Positions 1 through 5,792 of a DNA stretch of 9,119 nt are shown here, piece after piece. The DNA lies in contig DBHR01000059.1 of the NCBI GenBank assembly GCA_002296225.1, forward strand, positions 4,859-13,977, written 5' to 3'. The notes below the pieces were generated by a model. The model was not told the DNA's origin. It made no database searches and saw only the letters and a program-made list of their open reading frames with translations. The stretch's first letter is position 1. Each line of letters begins with the position of its first letter. Source of the DNA: Acidobacteria bacterium UBA823 (lineage in GTDB: Bacteria; Acidobacteriota; Vicinamibacteria; Vicinamibacterales; UBA823). The translations under genes and the position numbers were made by a program.

Positions 1-1
1 C

Positions 2-1537
2 ATGTTTGTCGGCAACTATCACGGTTTCAACACGTACAGCGTGGAAGACCCCCAAGCGGTGGAACGCCTTATTTCATTTGTGTGTCCTGGTGGTCAGGGC
101 GACGTGTCCGTGTATGGTGATTTACTGTTTATGTCCGTTGAGCAGACCAGAGGCCGGCTCGATTGCGGGATCGGAGGCGTCGAAGAACCGATCAGTAACG
201 AGCGATTTCGCGGCGTTCGTATTTTTGACATTAGCGACATCAGAAGGCCGGAGCAGGTGGCCGCAATACAGACCTGCCGTGGGTCACATACACACACTGT
301 AGTGCCAGACCCAAACGACCCGAATAATGTGTATATATACGGACAAGGCACCGGCTCCGTGAGGGATGGCGAGGAACTCGCCGGTTGTGTTGACCTAGAA
401 CGAGAAGGACGTGAAGTCATTCAAGACCCAGACGAACGACCGGACACAGCACTATTTAGCATTGACGTGATCCAAGTGCCGATCGCGGCACCTGATACAG
501 CACGCATCGTCAATCGACCCCGCATTTTTGCCGATCCTGAAACAGGTTCAATCGCTGGCCTCTGGCAAGGCGGCGACCATGGCGAGGGAACGCAGAGCTC
601 GCGGATGACCACCCAATGTCATGACATCACGGTGTTCCCCGAGCACGGTCTTGCGGCAGGTGCCTGCGCCGGGAACGGTATCCTCCTGGACATCTCCGAC
701 CCGGTCAATCCAGAACGGATCGATGAGGTCGTTGACCAGAGCTTCGCTTACTGGCACTCGGCAACATTTAACAACGATGGTACCAAAGTGGTGTTTACCG
801 ACGAATGGGGCGGTGGCGGTCGACCTCGGTGCCTGGCCACGGACCTGCCGAGTTGGGGTGCAGATGCGATCTTCGATATCGTCGACCGCAAGTTGGTCTT
901 CAAGAGCTATTACAAGATGCCAGCGCCGCAAACCGAGCTCGAAAACTGCGTCGCGCACAACGGTTCACTCATCCCCGTACCGGGACGCGACATCATGGTG
1001 CAGTCGTGGTATCAGGGCGGTATCTCAGTTTTCGACTTTACCGACTCGGCAAACCCCGTCGAAATCGCGTTCTTCGACCGCGGCCCACTCAACGGTGAAA
1101 ACGGGGTCATGGGTGGGTATTGGTCCAGCTACTGGTATAACGGCTACATCTATGGGGCCGGAATCGCACGTGGCGTCGATGTGCTGAAATTAACGCCTAG
1201 CGTACACTTGTCACAAAACGAGATTGACGCGGCGACAGAAGTTGAGCTCACCCTGTTTAACGCGCAGAATCAAACAGTCATTGAATGGACTCCAAGTCCC
1301 GCCGTGGCACGAGCTTACCTGGACCAGCTCGCCCGTCGTAACGGTATCAGGGCGGCACACGTGACCACCCTTGATGGCTTACTGGACCGATTCGATCGGC
1401 CCAGCGCCGAGCTGCCAGACGAGCTCGACACCCTGGCGACTGAACTCGAAGGTGACGCCAGGCTGTTGCCAAATAGCGCGCCGAAGCTACGCTCGCTAGC
1501 AGCGACCTTGCAGGACCTGTCAGCTAGCTTGCGCTGA
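2..1537 (+). CDS. LVIVD-type beta-propeller protein, 5' end outside window
   Basis: Open from the first bases of the window to a TGA at 1535-1537 (511 residues visible). The ATG at position 2 starts directly inside a propeller-like strand (MFVGNYHGFN), with no signal peptide, so it is probably an internal Met and the true N-terminus lies upstream. Repeats of the type 'strand, V-x-I/V-F-D-I-S-D, xxP' recur (FDISDIRRP around residue 75, LDISDPVNP around 228, FDFTDSANP around 344), as in LVIVD-repeat proteins, which form beta-propellers and are usually exported. Histidines recur at equivalent places near the start of repeat units: H96/H98, H207 (CHDI), H252 (YWHSA) and H319 (AHNGS). From about residue 400 the composition changes to an alanine/leucine-rich, probably helical tail. 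No enzymatic activity can be assigned. The gene runs convergently toward the minus-strand group at 1710. The family call is fairly secure; the function is unknown. Confidence 0.75.
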   Translation: MFVGNYHGFNTYSVEDPQAVERLISFVCPGGQGDVSVYGDLLFMSVEQTRGRLDCGIGGVEEPISNERFRGVRIFDISDIRRPEQVAAIQTCRGSHTHTVVPDPNDPNNVYIYGQGTGSVRDGEELAGCVDLEREGREVIQDPDERPDTALFSIDVIQVPIAAPDTARIVNRPRIFADPETGSIAGLWQGGDHGEGTQSSRMTTQCHDITVFPEHGLAAGACAGNGILLDISDPVNPERIDEVVDQSFAYWHSATFNNDGTKVVFTDEWGGGGRPRCLATDLPSWGADAIFDIVDRKLVFKSYYKMPAPQTELENCVAHNGSLIPVPGRDIMVQSWYQGGISVFDFTDSANPVEIAFFDRGPLNGENGVMGGYWSSYWYNGYIYGAGIARGVDVLKLTPSVHLSQNEIDAATEVELTLFNAQNQTVIEWTPSPAVARAYLDQLARRNGIRAAHVTTLDGLLDRFDRPSAELPDELDTLATELEGDARLLPNSAPKLRSLAATLQDLSASLR

Positions 1538-1553
1538 TTGAGGAAATTACGGC

Positions 1554-1574
1554 GACGTCCAGAACGTCATTTTG
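1554..1574 (+). terminator. Weak stem-loop after the propeller gene
   Basis: GACGT (1554-1558) and ACGTC (1564-1568) form a 5-bp stem with a 5-base loop, followed by ATTTTG, 16 bases after the plus-strand stop codon. The stem is short and the T run is only four, so this is a marginal intrinsic terminator candidate. Confidence 0.2.
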
Positions 1575-1586
1575 ACCGCAAAGATA

Positions 1587-1606
1587 TTGTCACCGGTGGC
1601 TGACAA
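1587..1606. repeat. Inverted repeat TTGTCA/TGACAA
   Basis: Perfect 6-bp arms TTGTCA (1587-1592) and TGACAA (1601-1606) flank an 8-base spacer in the convergent gap. It is not followed by a T run on either strand. It may be chance or a binding site; no function is assigned. Confidence 0.3.
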
Positions 1607-1613
1607 CGAGTCG

Positions 1614-1651
1614 AAAAGGTCGCCGAGGCCGACGTGTTGGCCTTCGGCGAC
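1614..1651 (-). terminator. Stem-loop terminator candidate for the minus-strand gene group
   Basis: GTCGCCGAGGCC (1619-1630) pairs with GGCCTTCGGCGAC (1639-1651): 8 plus 4 base pairs interrupted by one bulged base, with an 8-base loop. On the minus strand the stem is followed by C and then TTTT (1617-1614). It lies about 60 bases beyond the stop of the aminotransferase gene, where the minus-strand transcript would be expected to end. The T run is short. The same bases also fall inside the putative remnant reading frame, so the hairpin may partly reflect old coding sequence. Confidence 0.4.
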
Positions 1652-1709
1652 CCGGCTCGCCCGGTTTTGCTGGCGAACAACTAAAGAGATTACCTCCGGA
1701 CCTGTACCG

Positions 1710-2969
1710 CTAGTCGAGCGCGGTTAAGAACCTGTCAATGTCCTCGTCGTTGTTGTAGACGGATACACCGATGCGGATCCCTCTTACCGTCTTCATCGCA
1801 CCGTCGACCGCGGTCATCTGCCACCGGCCAGGCGATACGACACGCTGACCGAACGCGCGATCCAGCCTAGCCTGAATCAACTCAGGTTCAGGCGTGAGAA
1901 AGCTGACAATCGGCGTCGGTGTATCCAAAGGAGTGATCGACGAATAACCCAGCGCCGTCATCTCTCGCTGCAGTCGATCCACGAGACGCTTGGCGTGCGC
2001 GCGGATGTTGTTAACCCCTAGCGCCGTCAGATACTTGAGGCCCTGGCGCGCGCACACCGCTGGCAAATAGGGCATCGTCGTCGTCCCTTCGTACATGGCA
2101 GCACCCGGTCTGGGCACAAACCGGCCATTCTGCTGTGTCACCTGCCGTAAGCCGTACCGTGTCTGCTTAATGACGTCGCCTTGTAAATCCCGCCTGACGT
2201 AGAGGAACCCCAACCCAAAGTCACCCATCAGCCATTTGTAGGTACTGCACGCACAGCAGTCAATCCCCATCGCTTGCACGTCCACTGCCGTATTGCCCGC
2301 CGCCTGGATGATGTCGGCATAGACATAGGCACCGTGAGCATGCGCAATATGGCTAATCGCACGAACGTCGTGCATATACCCGTTGATATTGGACACTAGC
2401 GCCATCGACACCAACCGGGTATCCCGATCAATCATCCGCTCCATGTCCGCGACGTCGATTTTCCAACCTTTGTGCCGAACGACGCGAAGTTCGATATGTC
2501 CCGCGTCGGCCAAGGCGGTGTACAAATAGCGTGACGCCGCAAAATGCAGGTCGTCGATCACCACGTTGCCGCCCCGCTCAGCCAGACCGAGCCCCGACAC
2601 AACCAGGTTCTCACCGTCGGTCGTACTCAACACAAAGGCGATTTCCTCAGGCGTCGCGTTGATCAACGCCGCAAACATCTGCTTCGTCTCGGCTTGCTGA
2701 CTCGGTGTGAAGCCCTCACGCCCCAGCCCCCCTAGCGCTCGGTACTGCGAATACCCCTCAATGGCACGCAGCGTGTGGACGCTGAACGGATGCGTCTCGG
2801 CCGCCGCCAGCCATAGGTTTTCTGCCGCACGAGGAAAATCCGCTCGGATGGCCGAAAAGTCGGGTTTCGCCGTGATCGCGCCGGTCGTAGCGGCCGTGCT
2901 CCGGCTGGTTCCAAGTGCCAGCGCACCCGCCCCAACGCTTTTCATTAGTTCCCGTCTATTAAGATTCAT
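1710..2969 (-). CDS. Tat-exported class V aminotransferase-fold PLP enzyme
   Basis: Encodes 419 residues from the ATG at 2969, chosen because AGGGAG sits 7 bases upstream and because it puts a twin-arginine signal at the N-terminus (NRRELMKSVGAGALALG, residues 4-20); the frame stays open for 47 more codons upstream, but those residues look unlike a protein start. The fold is the isopenicillin-N-epimerase/cysteine-desulfurase-like class V family: H142 in the cofactor-stacking region, D219 and Q222 (ADIIQ) that would contact the pyridoxal ring, and K245 in STYKWLMG as the Schiff-base lysine. A C-terminal small domain spans about 320-419. Three cysteines (C238, C239, C241) stand just before the lysine. 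The Tat signal implies folding with PLP in the cytoplasm followed by export to the periplasm. The substrate is unknown; epimerase, lyase or desulfurase chemistry are all possible. It is the last gene of a tight minus-strand group, 28 bases after the SDR gene. Confidence 0.85.
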   Translation of the reverse strand: MNLNRRELMKSVGAGALALGTSRSTAATTGAITAKPDFSAIRADFPRAAENLWLAAAETHPFSVHTLRAIEGYSQYRALGGLGREGFTPSQQAETKQMFAALINATPEEIAFVLSTTDGENLVVSGLGLAERGGNVVIDDLHFAASRYLYTALADAGHIELRVVRHKGWKIDVADMERMIDRDTRLVSMALVSNINGYMHDVRAISHIAHAHGAYVYADIIQAAGNTAVDVQAMGIDCCACSTYKWLMGDFGLGFLYVRRDLQGDVIKQTRYGLRQVTQQNGRFVPRPGAAMYEGTTTMPYLPAVCARQGLKYLTALGVNNIRAHAKRLVDRLQREMTALGYSSITPLDTPTPIVSFLTPEPELIQARLDRAFGQRVVSPGRWQMTAVDGAMKTVRGIRIGVSVYNNDEDIDRFLTALD

Positions 2970-2976
2970 GGGTTGA

Positions 2977-2982
2977 CTCCCT
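2977..2982 (-). promoter_or_regulatory. Ribosome binding site of the aminotransferase gene
   Basis: AGGGAG on the minus strand, 7 bases before the ATG at 2969. It decides the start codon in favour of the short form with the Tat signal, and it lies in the 28-base gap after the SDR stop codon. Confidence 0.6.
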
Positions 2983-2997
2983 CTTCGCTTCCTGGCC

Positions 2998-3702
2998 CTA
3001 CACTCCGCGCGTGATTCCGCCATCCACCCGGAGGTTCTGCCCGGTGATGTAGCCTGCATCGGTCGACAGCAGGAACCGGACAGTCTTACCGATCTCTTCG
3101 ACCGACCCATACCGTCTCATCGGAATCTGCTGCAGGTGCTCGTCGGCCACCGGAAATGAATCAATGAACCCAGGTAAGAGGTTGTTCATCCGGATCCCGT
3201 CGCGAGCATGCGCGTCGGCGTAGAGCTTCGTGAAGCTCCCTAGCGCTGCGCGGAGAGTAGCTGATATTGGGAACGTGGCCGACGGTTCGAAGGCTGCAAA
3301 CGTGGAAATGTTGACGATGGCACCGCCCCCCTGCGCCTTGAAAATGGGCGTGACTAGTCGCGCCATCCGGACGACGTTCAATAGGAGTAGGTCGAGCCCA
3401 GTCCGCCACTCGTCGTCCGTCAGGTCCAACAGCGGACCCTTGGCCGGATGACCTGTGTTGTTGACAACGGCGTCAATCCGTCCGTAGCGCTCAAGTGCTG
3501 CGTGCACTACACGCTTAAGGTCGTCTGGCTCTGTGACCGAACCGGTGAGTCCAACCGCATTCAACTCGCCAGCAAGCGTCTCGGCGGCTCCGGAGATTGA
3601 CATCAATACCAACCGGTAGTCGTGGGCGGCAAGCTCACGAGCAATGGCCGCACCCATTCCCTGGCCGGCCGCAGTCACAATGGCTACAGGGGTGTCGGAC
3701 AT
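2998..3702 (-). CDS. Short-chain dehydrogenase/reductase-fold protein with non-canonical active site
   Basis: Encodes 234 residues from the ATG at 3702 (MSDTPVAIVTAAGQGMG); an in-frame ATG 47 codons upstream would overlap the previous gene and adds residues unlike an SDR. Rossmann features are present: glycine-rich TAAGQGMG (10-17), NNTG (81-84) where NNAG is usual, the N109 region (LLLLNVV), LPGF (176-179) and the closing YITGQNLRVDGG (218-229) typical of FabG-like SDRs. Aligned without gaps to the E. coli FabG active-site stretch, the catalytic Ser falls on T134, the Tyr on S147 and the Lys on R151 (SATLR instead of YxxxK). I recall similar S-x-x-x-R versions in related SDRs, so this may be a subfamily trait rather than decay. 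Cofactor preference and substrate cannot be read. No signal peptide, so cytoplasmic. It lies 32 bases after the GIY-YIG gene and 28 before the aminotransferase gene, probably cotranscribed. Confidence 0.85.
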   Translation of the reverse strand: MSDTPVAIVTAAGQGMGAAIARELAAHDYRLVLMSISGAAETLAGELNAVGLTGSVTEPDDLKRVVHAALERYGRIDAVVNNTGHPAKGPLLDLTDDEWRTGLDLLLLNVVRMARLVTPIFKAQGGGAIVNISTFAAFEPSATFPISATLRAALGSFTKLYADAHARDGIRMNNLLPGFIDSFPVADEHLQQIPMRRYGSVEEIGKTVRFLLSTDAGYITGQNLRVDGGITRGV

Positions 3703-3734
3703 AACGGTCAGGCGTGTCTCAAGGTCAGCATATT

Positions 3735-3983
3735 CTAGACCGTTGGGTCTCGGACCAGCGCAAGTTTCCGATCTCGACGCCAACGCTTGATCGCTGTTTC
3801 TCGTCGTTGCGCGGACGACCGGTTGGGATGCGCCTCCTGCCACACCAACTGGACCGGCCGACGGCCCGTGGTGTAGCGGGCACCCTTGCCAACATTATGC
3901 TCATCGACACGCCGGCCGACATCGGTCGTCACACCGGTGTAAAAGCTACCGTCAGCACAGCGGAGTAAGTAGCAAAAGTACAT
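3735..3983 (-). CDS. GIY-YIG domain protein, YhbQ/UPF0213 type
   Basis: An 82-residue single-domain protein. The N-terminal CYLLRCADGSFYTGVTTD (4-21) matches the GIY...YIG strands in the form seen in E. coli YhbQ (YTGITTD). R24/R25 and H29 follow (VGRRVDEHN), and E62 (RRETAIKRW) is the expected metal-binding glutamate of the nuclease fold. The length is usual for the family. Members are small structure-selective or uncharacterised DNA endonucleases of the cytoplasm; the biological role is unclear. The ATG at 3983 has no good Shine-Dalgarno sequence, but there is no better in-frame start and the domain begins at once. It heads the minus-strand group, divergent from the sulfatase gene. A link to the two metabolic genes downstream is not obvious; sharing a transcript may be incidental. 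Confidence 0.88.
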   Translation of the reverse strand: MYFCYLLRCADGSFYTGVTTDVGRRVDEHNVGKGARYTTGRRPVQLVWQEAHPNRSSAQRRETAIKRWRRDRKLALVRDPTV

Positions 3984-4012
3984 TAAGAAATCAGATGCAG
4001 CTGAGCTTACGG

Positions 4013-4039
4013 GTCAACCCCCATCGGCGTCGACCCCCC
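4013..4039. repeat. Direct repeat GTCAACCCCC / GTCGACCCCCC in divergent gap
   Basis: GTCAACCCCC (4013-4022) recurs as GTCGACCCCCC (4029-4039), 16 bases apart start to start, ending in a run of seven C. The pair lies between the two divergent genes, just upstream of the TATAAT box at 4059. It could be an operator for a regulator or a slippage-prone tract; no known operator is recognised. Confidence 0.3.
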
Positions 4040-4058
4040 CTTCGCCGCAAGTTTCATT

Positions 4059-4064
4059 TATAAT
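4059..4064 (+). promoter_or_regulatory. Candidate -10 box of the sulfatase promoter
   Basis: A perfect TATAAT lies 43 bases before the sulfatase ATG, in the most AT-rich part of the gap (TTTCATTTATAATTTG). No convincing -35 hexamer is found at 16-18 bases upstream; that place is occupied by the C run, so activation by a regulator or an alternative sigma factor is possible. Confidence 0.45.
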
Positions 4065-4107
4065 TTGCCCGATCTCAGTTCCGTCGAACCCAACGCCTGG
4101 AAACTGC

Positions 4108-5727
4108 ATGCCCCTTCAACGGCCGCATTGCTGGACAGCACTCCTCTTCCCCTTGCTCCTTCTGGCCTGCCAGCCGACTAATCCCCTCGATGAGCACGCT
4201 CTGGAATCGATCGCTGGCACCTCGGAGACGCGACCGAACATTCTGCTGATCGTCGCGGACGACATGGGTTACACCGATATTGGGTCGTTCGGCAGCGAGA
4301 TTCCCACCCCTCACCTGGATACGCTGGCGATGAGCGGCGTACGCTTCGTGAACTTCCACGCTGCCCCCAGTTGCTCGCCGACACGGGCCATGCTTATGTC
4401 GGGAGTTACGAATCGAGAGGCGGGCGTTGCGGGTACGGTGGACCCTGTGTTGTCAAACAACGTGGCACCCCTGCCGGCCCTCCTCCAGGATGCGGGCTAC
4501 CGTACCTACATGGCTGGGAAATGGCATCTCGGACACGAACCCGAACAGAGTCCTACCGCCCGCGGTTTTGACGCCTCGTACGCGCTGGTCCGCGCCGGCG
4601 ATAATCACCTGGGCACGAGCAACTTTCCCTCTGACATCGTCGCGTATCGTGAAAACGGTCACGTCGTCGACCTTCCAGATAATTGGTTCTCAACGGAACT
4701 CTACACGAACAAGCTCATCGAATTATTGCGTGCCGGAGAAGGCGCGGAGCAACCCTGGTTCGGTTACCTAGCGTTTACAGCACCACATTGGCCACTACAA
4801 GCACCGTCGGACTGGCGTGACCGGGCTGTTGGGCGCTACGACGCGGGCTACGATGTGCTGCGAGCCACTCGCATCAATCGAACTCGGGAGCTCGGAATCA
4901 TCCCAGAAACAACCAGCGTTGGCGACTATGTCGGCATCGCACCCGCCTGGGAGAGTCTTGACCCCGAGTCGCAACGTCAGCAGGCGCGAGCCATGGAACT
5001 CTATGCCGCGATGGTGGAAAACATGGATTTCCATGTCGGTCGCATTGTGGAGTACCTGAAGGCCAGCGGCCAGTTCGACGAAACGGTCATCCTCTTCTTC
5101 TCGGACAACGGCGCGTCCGGCGCCGACTCGAGTTTCCGCGCAAGAACGATACCGCGTACAGACTGGGACAACAGCTTGTCCAATATGGGCCATGAGGGTT
5201 CGTTCGTCGCGATCGGCCGAGGATGGGCTGAAGCCACGACGGCTCCGTATCGCAACGTCAAAGGTTCACTTTACGAAGGGGGTACACGAGCAGCAGCCTT
5301 CCTGAGTCATGACTCGATTCCACAGGGCGGAAACATCGACCGCGGCTACCTGACGGTGATGGACGTGCTCCCGACACTGCTGGAAATCGCCGGATCGGTA
5401 CATCCCGGAATCGAATTTCAGGGGCAGCCCGTCCTCCCCATCCGAGGGCGGTCGTTCTGGGAACGGGCCAAGGGCAACCCGGCTCCAGTCCACGATGATT
5501 CCGACATCATCCCCTGGATGACATCGGATGAGCGTGCTGCCTTAGTGCGGGGAGAATGGAAGATCGTACGAGAGTCAGCACGGGGTGAGAACGCCGACGG
5601 TCAATCCGCCTGGAAGCTCTATCACCTGGCTGATGACCCGTGGGAATTAACTGACCTCTCGGCCGTCCGGCCTGAAATCGCGGCAACACTGATCGCGCTG
5701 TGGAATGACTACCGGGCGGAACTCTAG
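4108..5727 (+). CDS. Formylglycine-dependent sulfatase, predicted lipoprotein (arylsulfatase type)
   Basis: Encodes 539 residues and hydrolyses sulfate esters by family. The N-terminus has a hydrophobic stretch ending in a lipobox-like LLAC (C21), suggesting an envelope lipoprotein. The alkaline-phosphatase-like core is complete: D51/D52 (NILLIVADDMG) for calcium; C89-S-P-T-R93, the C-x-P-x-R signature whose Cys is converted to formylglycine; K138 and H140 (AGKWHLG); H227 (APHWPL); D333/N334 (FFSDNG); K385 (VKGSLYEGGTR). Several spacings equal those of Pseudomonas AtsA (38 residues from first Asp to Cys, 106 from His to Asp), pointing to the S1_4-like arylsulfatase branch. The length is normal. 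The maturation enzyme (FGE or anSME) is not in the window. The start is preceded by only a weak Shine-Dalgarno but gives the export signal; the next in-frame Met is inside the core. It is the first gene of a plus-strand run. The sulfated substrate cannot be read from the sequence. Confidence 0.92.
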   Translation: MPLQRPHCWTALLFPLLLLACQPTNPLDEHALESIAGTSETRPNILLIVADDMGYTDIGSFGSEIPTPHLDTLAMSGVRFVNFHAAPSCSPTRAMLMSGVTNREAGVAGTVDPVLSNNVAPLPALLQDAGYRTYMAGKWHLGHEPEQSPTARGFDASYALVRAGDNHLGTSNFPSDIVAYRENGHVVDLPDNWFSTELYTNKLIELLRAGEGAEQPWFGYLAFTAPHWPLQAPSDWRDRAVGRYDAGYDVLRATRINRTRELGIIPETTSVGDYVGIAPAWESLDPESQRQQARAMELYAAMVENMDFHVGRIVEYLKASGQFDETVILFFSDNGASGADSSFRARTIPRTDWDNSLSNMGHEGSFVAIGRGWAEATTAPYRNVKGSLYEGGTRAAAFLSHDSIPQGGNIDRGYLTVMDVLPTLLEIAGSVHPGIEFQGQPVLPIRGRSFWERAKGNPAPVHDDSDIIPWMTSDERAALVRGEWKIVRESARGENADGQSAWKLYHLADDPWELTDLSAVRPEIAATLIALWNDYRAEL

Positions 5728-5782
5728 ATTCTGGCGCGACGCCAATTGGATATTTCTTTTTTGTTCACACCCATCTACGAAA

Positions 5783-5787
5783 CGAGG
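5783..5787 (+). promoter_or_regulatory. Ribosome binding site of the S9 peptidase gene
   Basis: CGAGG 5 bases before the ATG at 5793. It supports that ATG, which begins a clear signal peptide. Confidence 0.5.
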
Positions 5788-5792
5788 CTCCC

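Larger units (their letters stand above)
1547..1723 (-). pseudogene. Putative C-terminal remnant of a lost protein (possibly outer-membrane barrel)
   Basis: Reading the minus strand, a frame is open for 58 codons from just after a TAA at 1726-1724 to a TAA at 1549-1547. It has no ATG except one 7 codons from its end, so it cannot be a complete gene. Its translation looks like a real protein terminus: it contains AEGQHVGLGDLFDSLSATG and ends GDNIFAVKMTFWTSP. The alternating hydrophobic, aromatic last strand resembles the closing strand of outer-membrane barrels. In the last 34 codons about three quarters of third positions are G or C, as in real genes here. It overlaps the end of the aminotransferase gene by 14 bases. 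I infer that the upstream part was lost when the present neighbour arrived or by deletion. The barrel assignment is a guess from pattern; chance openness in GC-rich DNA remains possible. Confidence 0.4.

Noticed and set aside
2..4. ATG at position 2 as true start of the propeller gene
   Set aside because: No signal peptide or upstream context is visible, and the sequence begins inside a propeller-like strand; the gene most likely continues upstream of the window.
548..958. 136-codon minus-strand open frame inside the propeller gene
   Set aside because: It lies wholly antisense to a clearly coding frame and has no recognisable motifs; GC-rich codon use produces such shadows.
621..1187. 188-codon plus-strand frame inside the propeller gene
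   Set aside because: Ser/Arg/Thr-rich composition typical of a shifted frame, fully overlapped by the supported propeller frame.
2970..3110. 47-codon upstream extension of the aminotransferase gene
   Set aside because: It overlaps the end of the SDR gene, is rich in Arg/Ser/Cys unlike a protein start, and the ATG at 2969 has a good Shine-Dalgarno and begins a Tat signal.
3703..3843. 47-codon upstream extension of the SDR gene
   Set aside because: It overlaps the GIY-YIG gene and adds residues before the Rossmann strand that do not look like an SDR N-terminus.
3989..4017. TTGACC on the minus strand as -35 of a promoter for the GIY-YIG gene
   Set aside because: No acceptable -10 hexamer is found 16-18 bases downstream (CTGATT or TGATTT match only poorly).
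5732..5762. TGGCG/CGCCA hairpin followed by a T-rich run after the sulfatase gene
   Set aside because: The stem is only 5 bp and the main T run starts about 10 bases after it, so it is a poor intrinsic terminator; co-transcription with the S9 gene stays possible.
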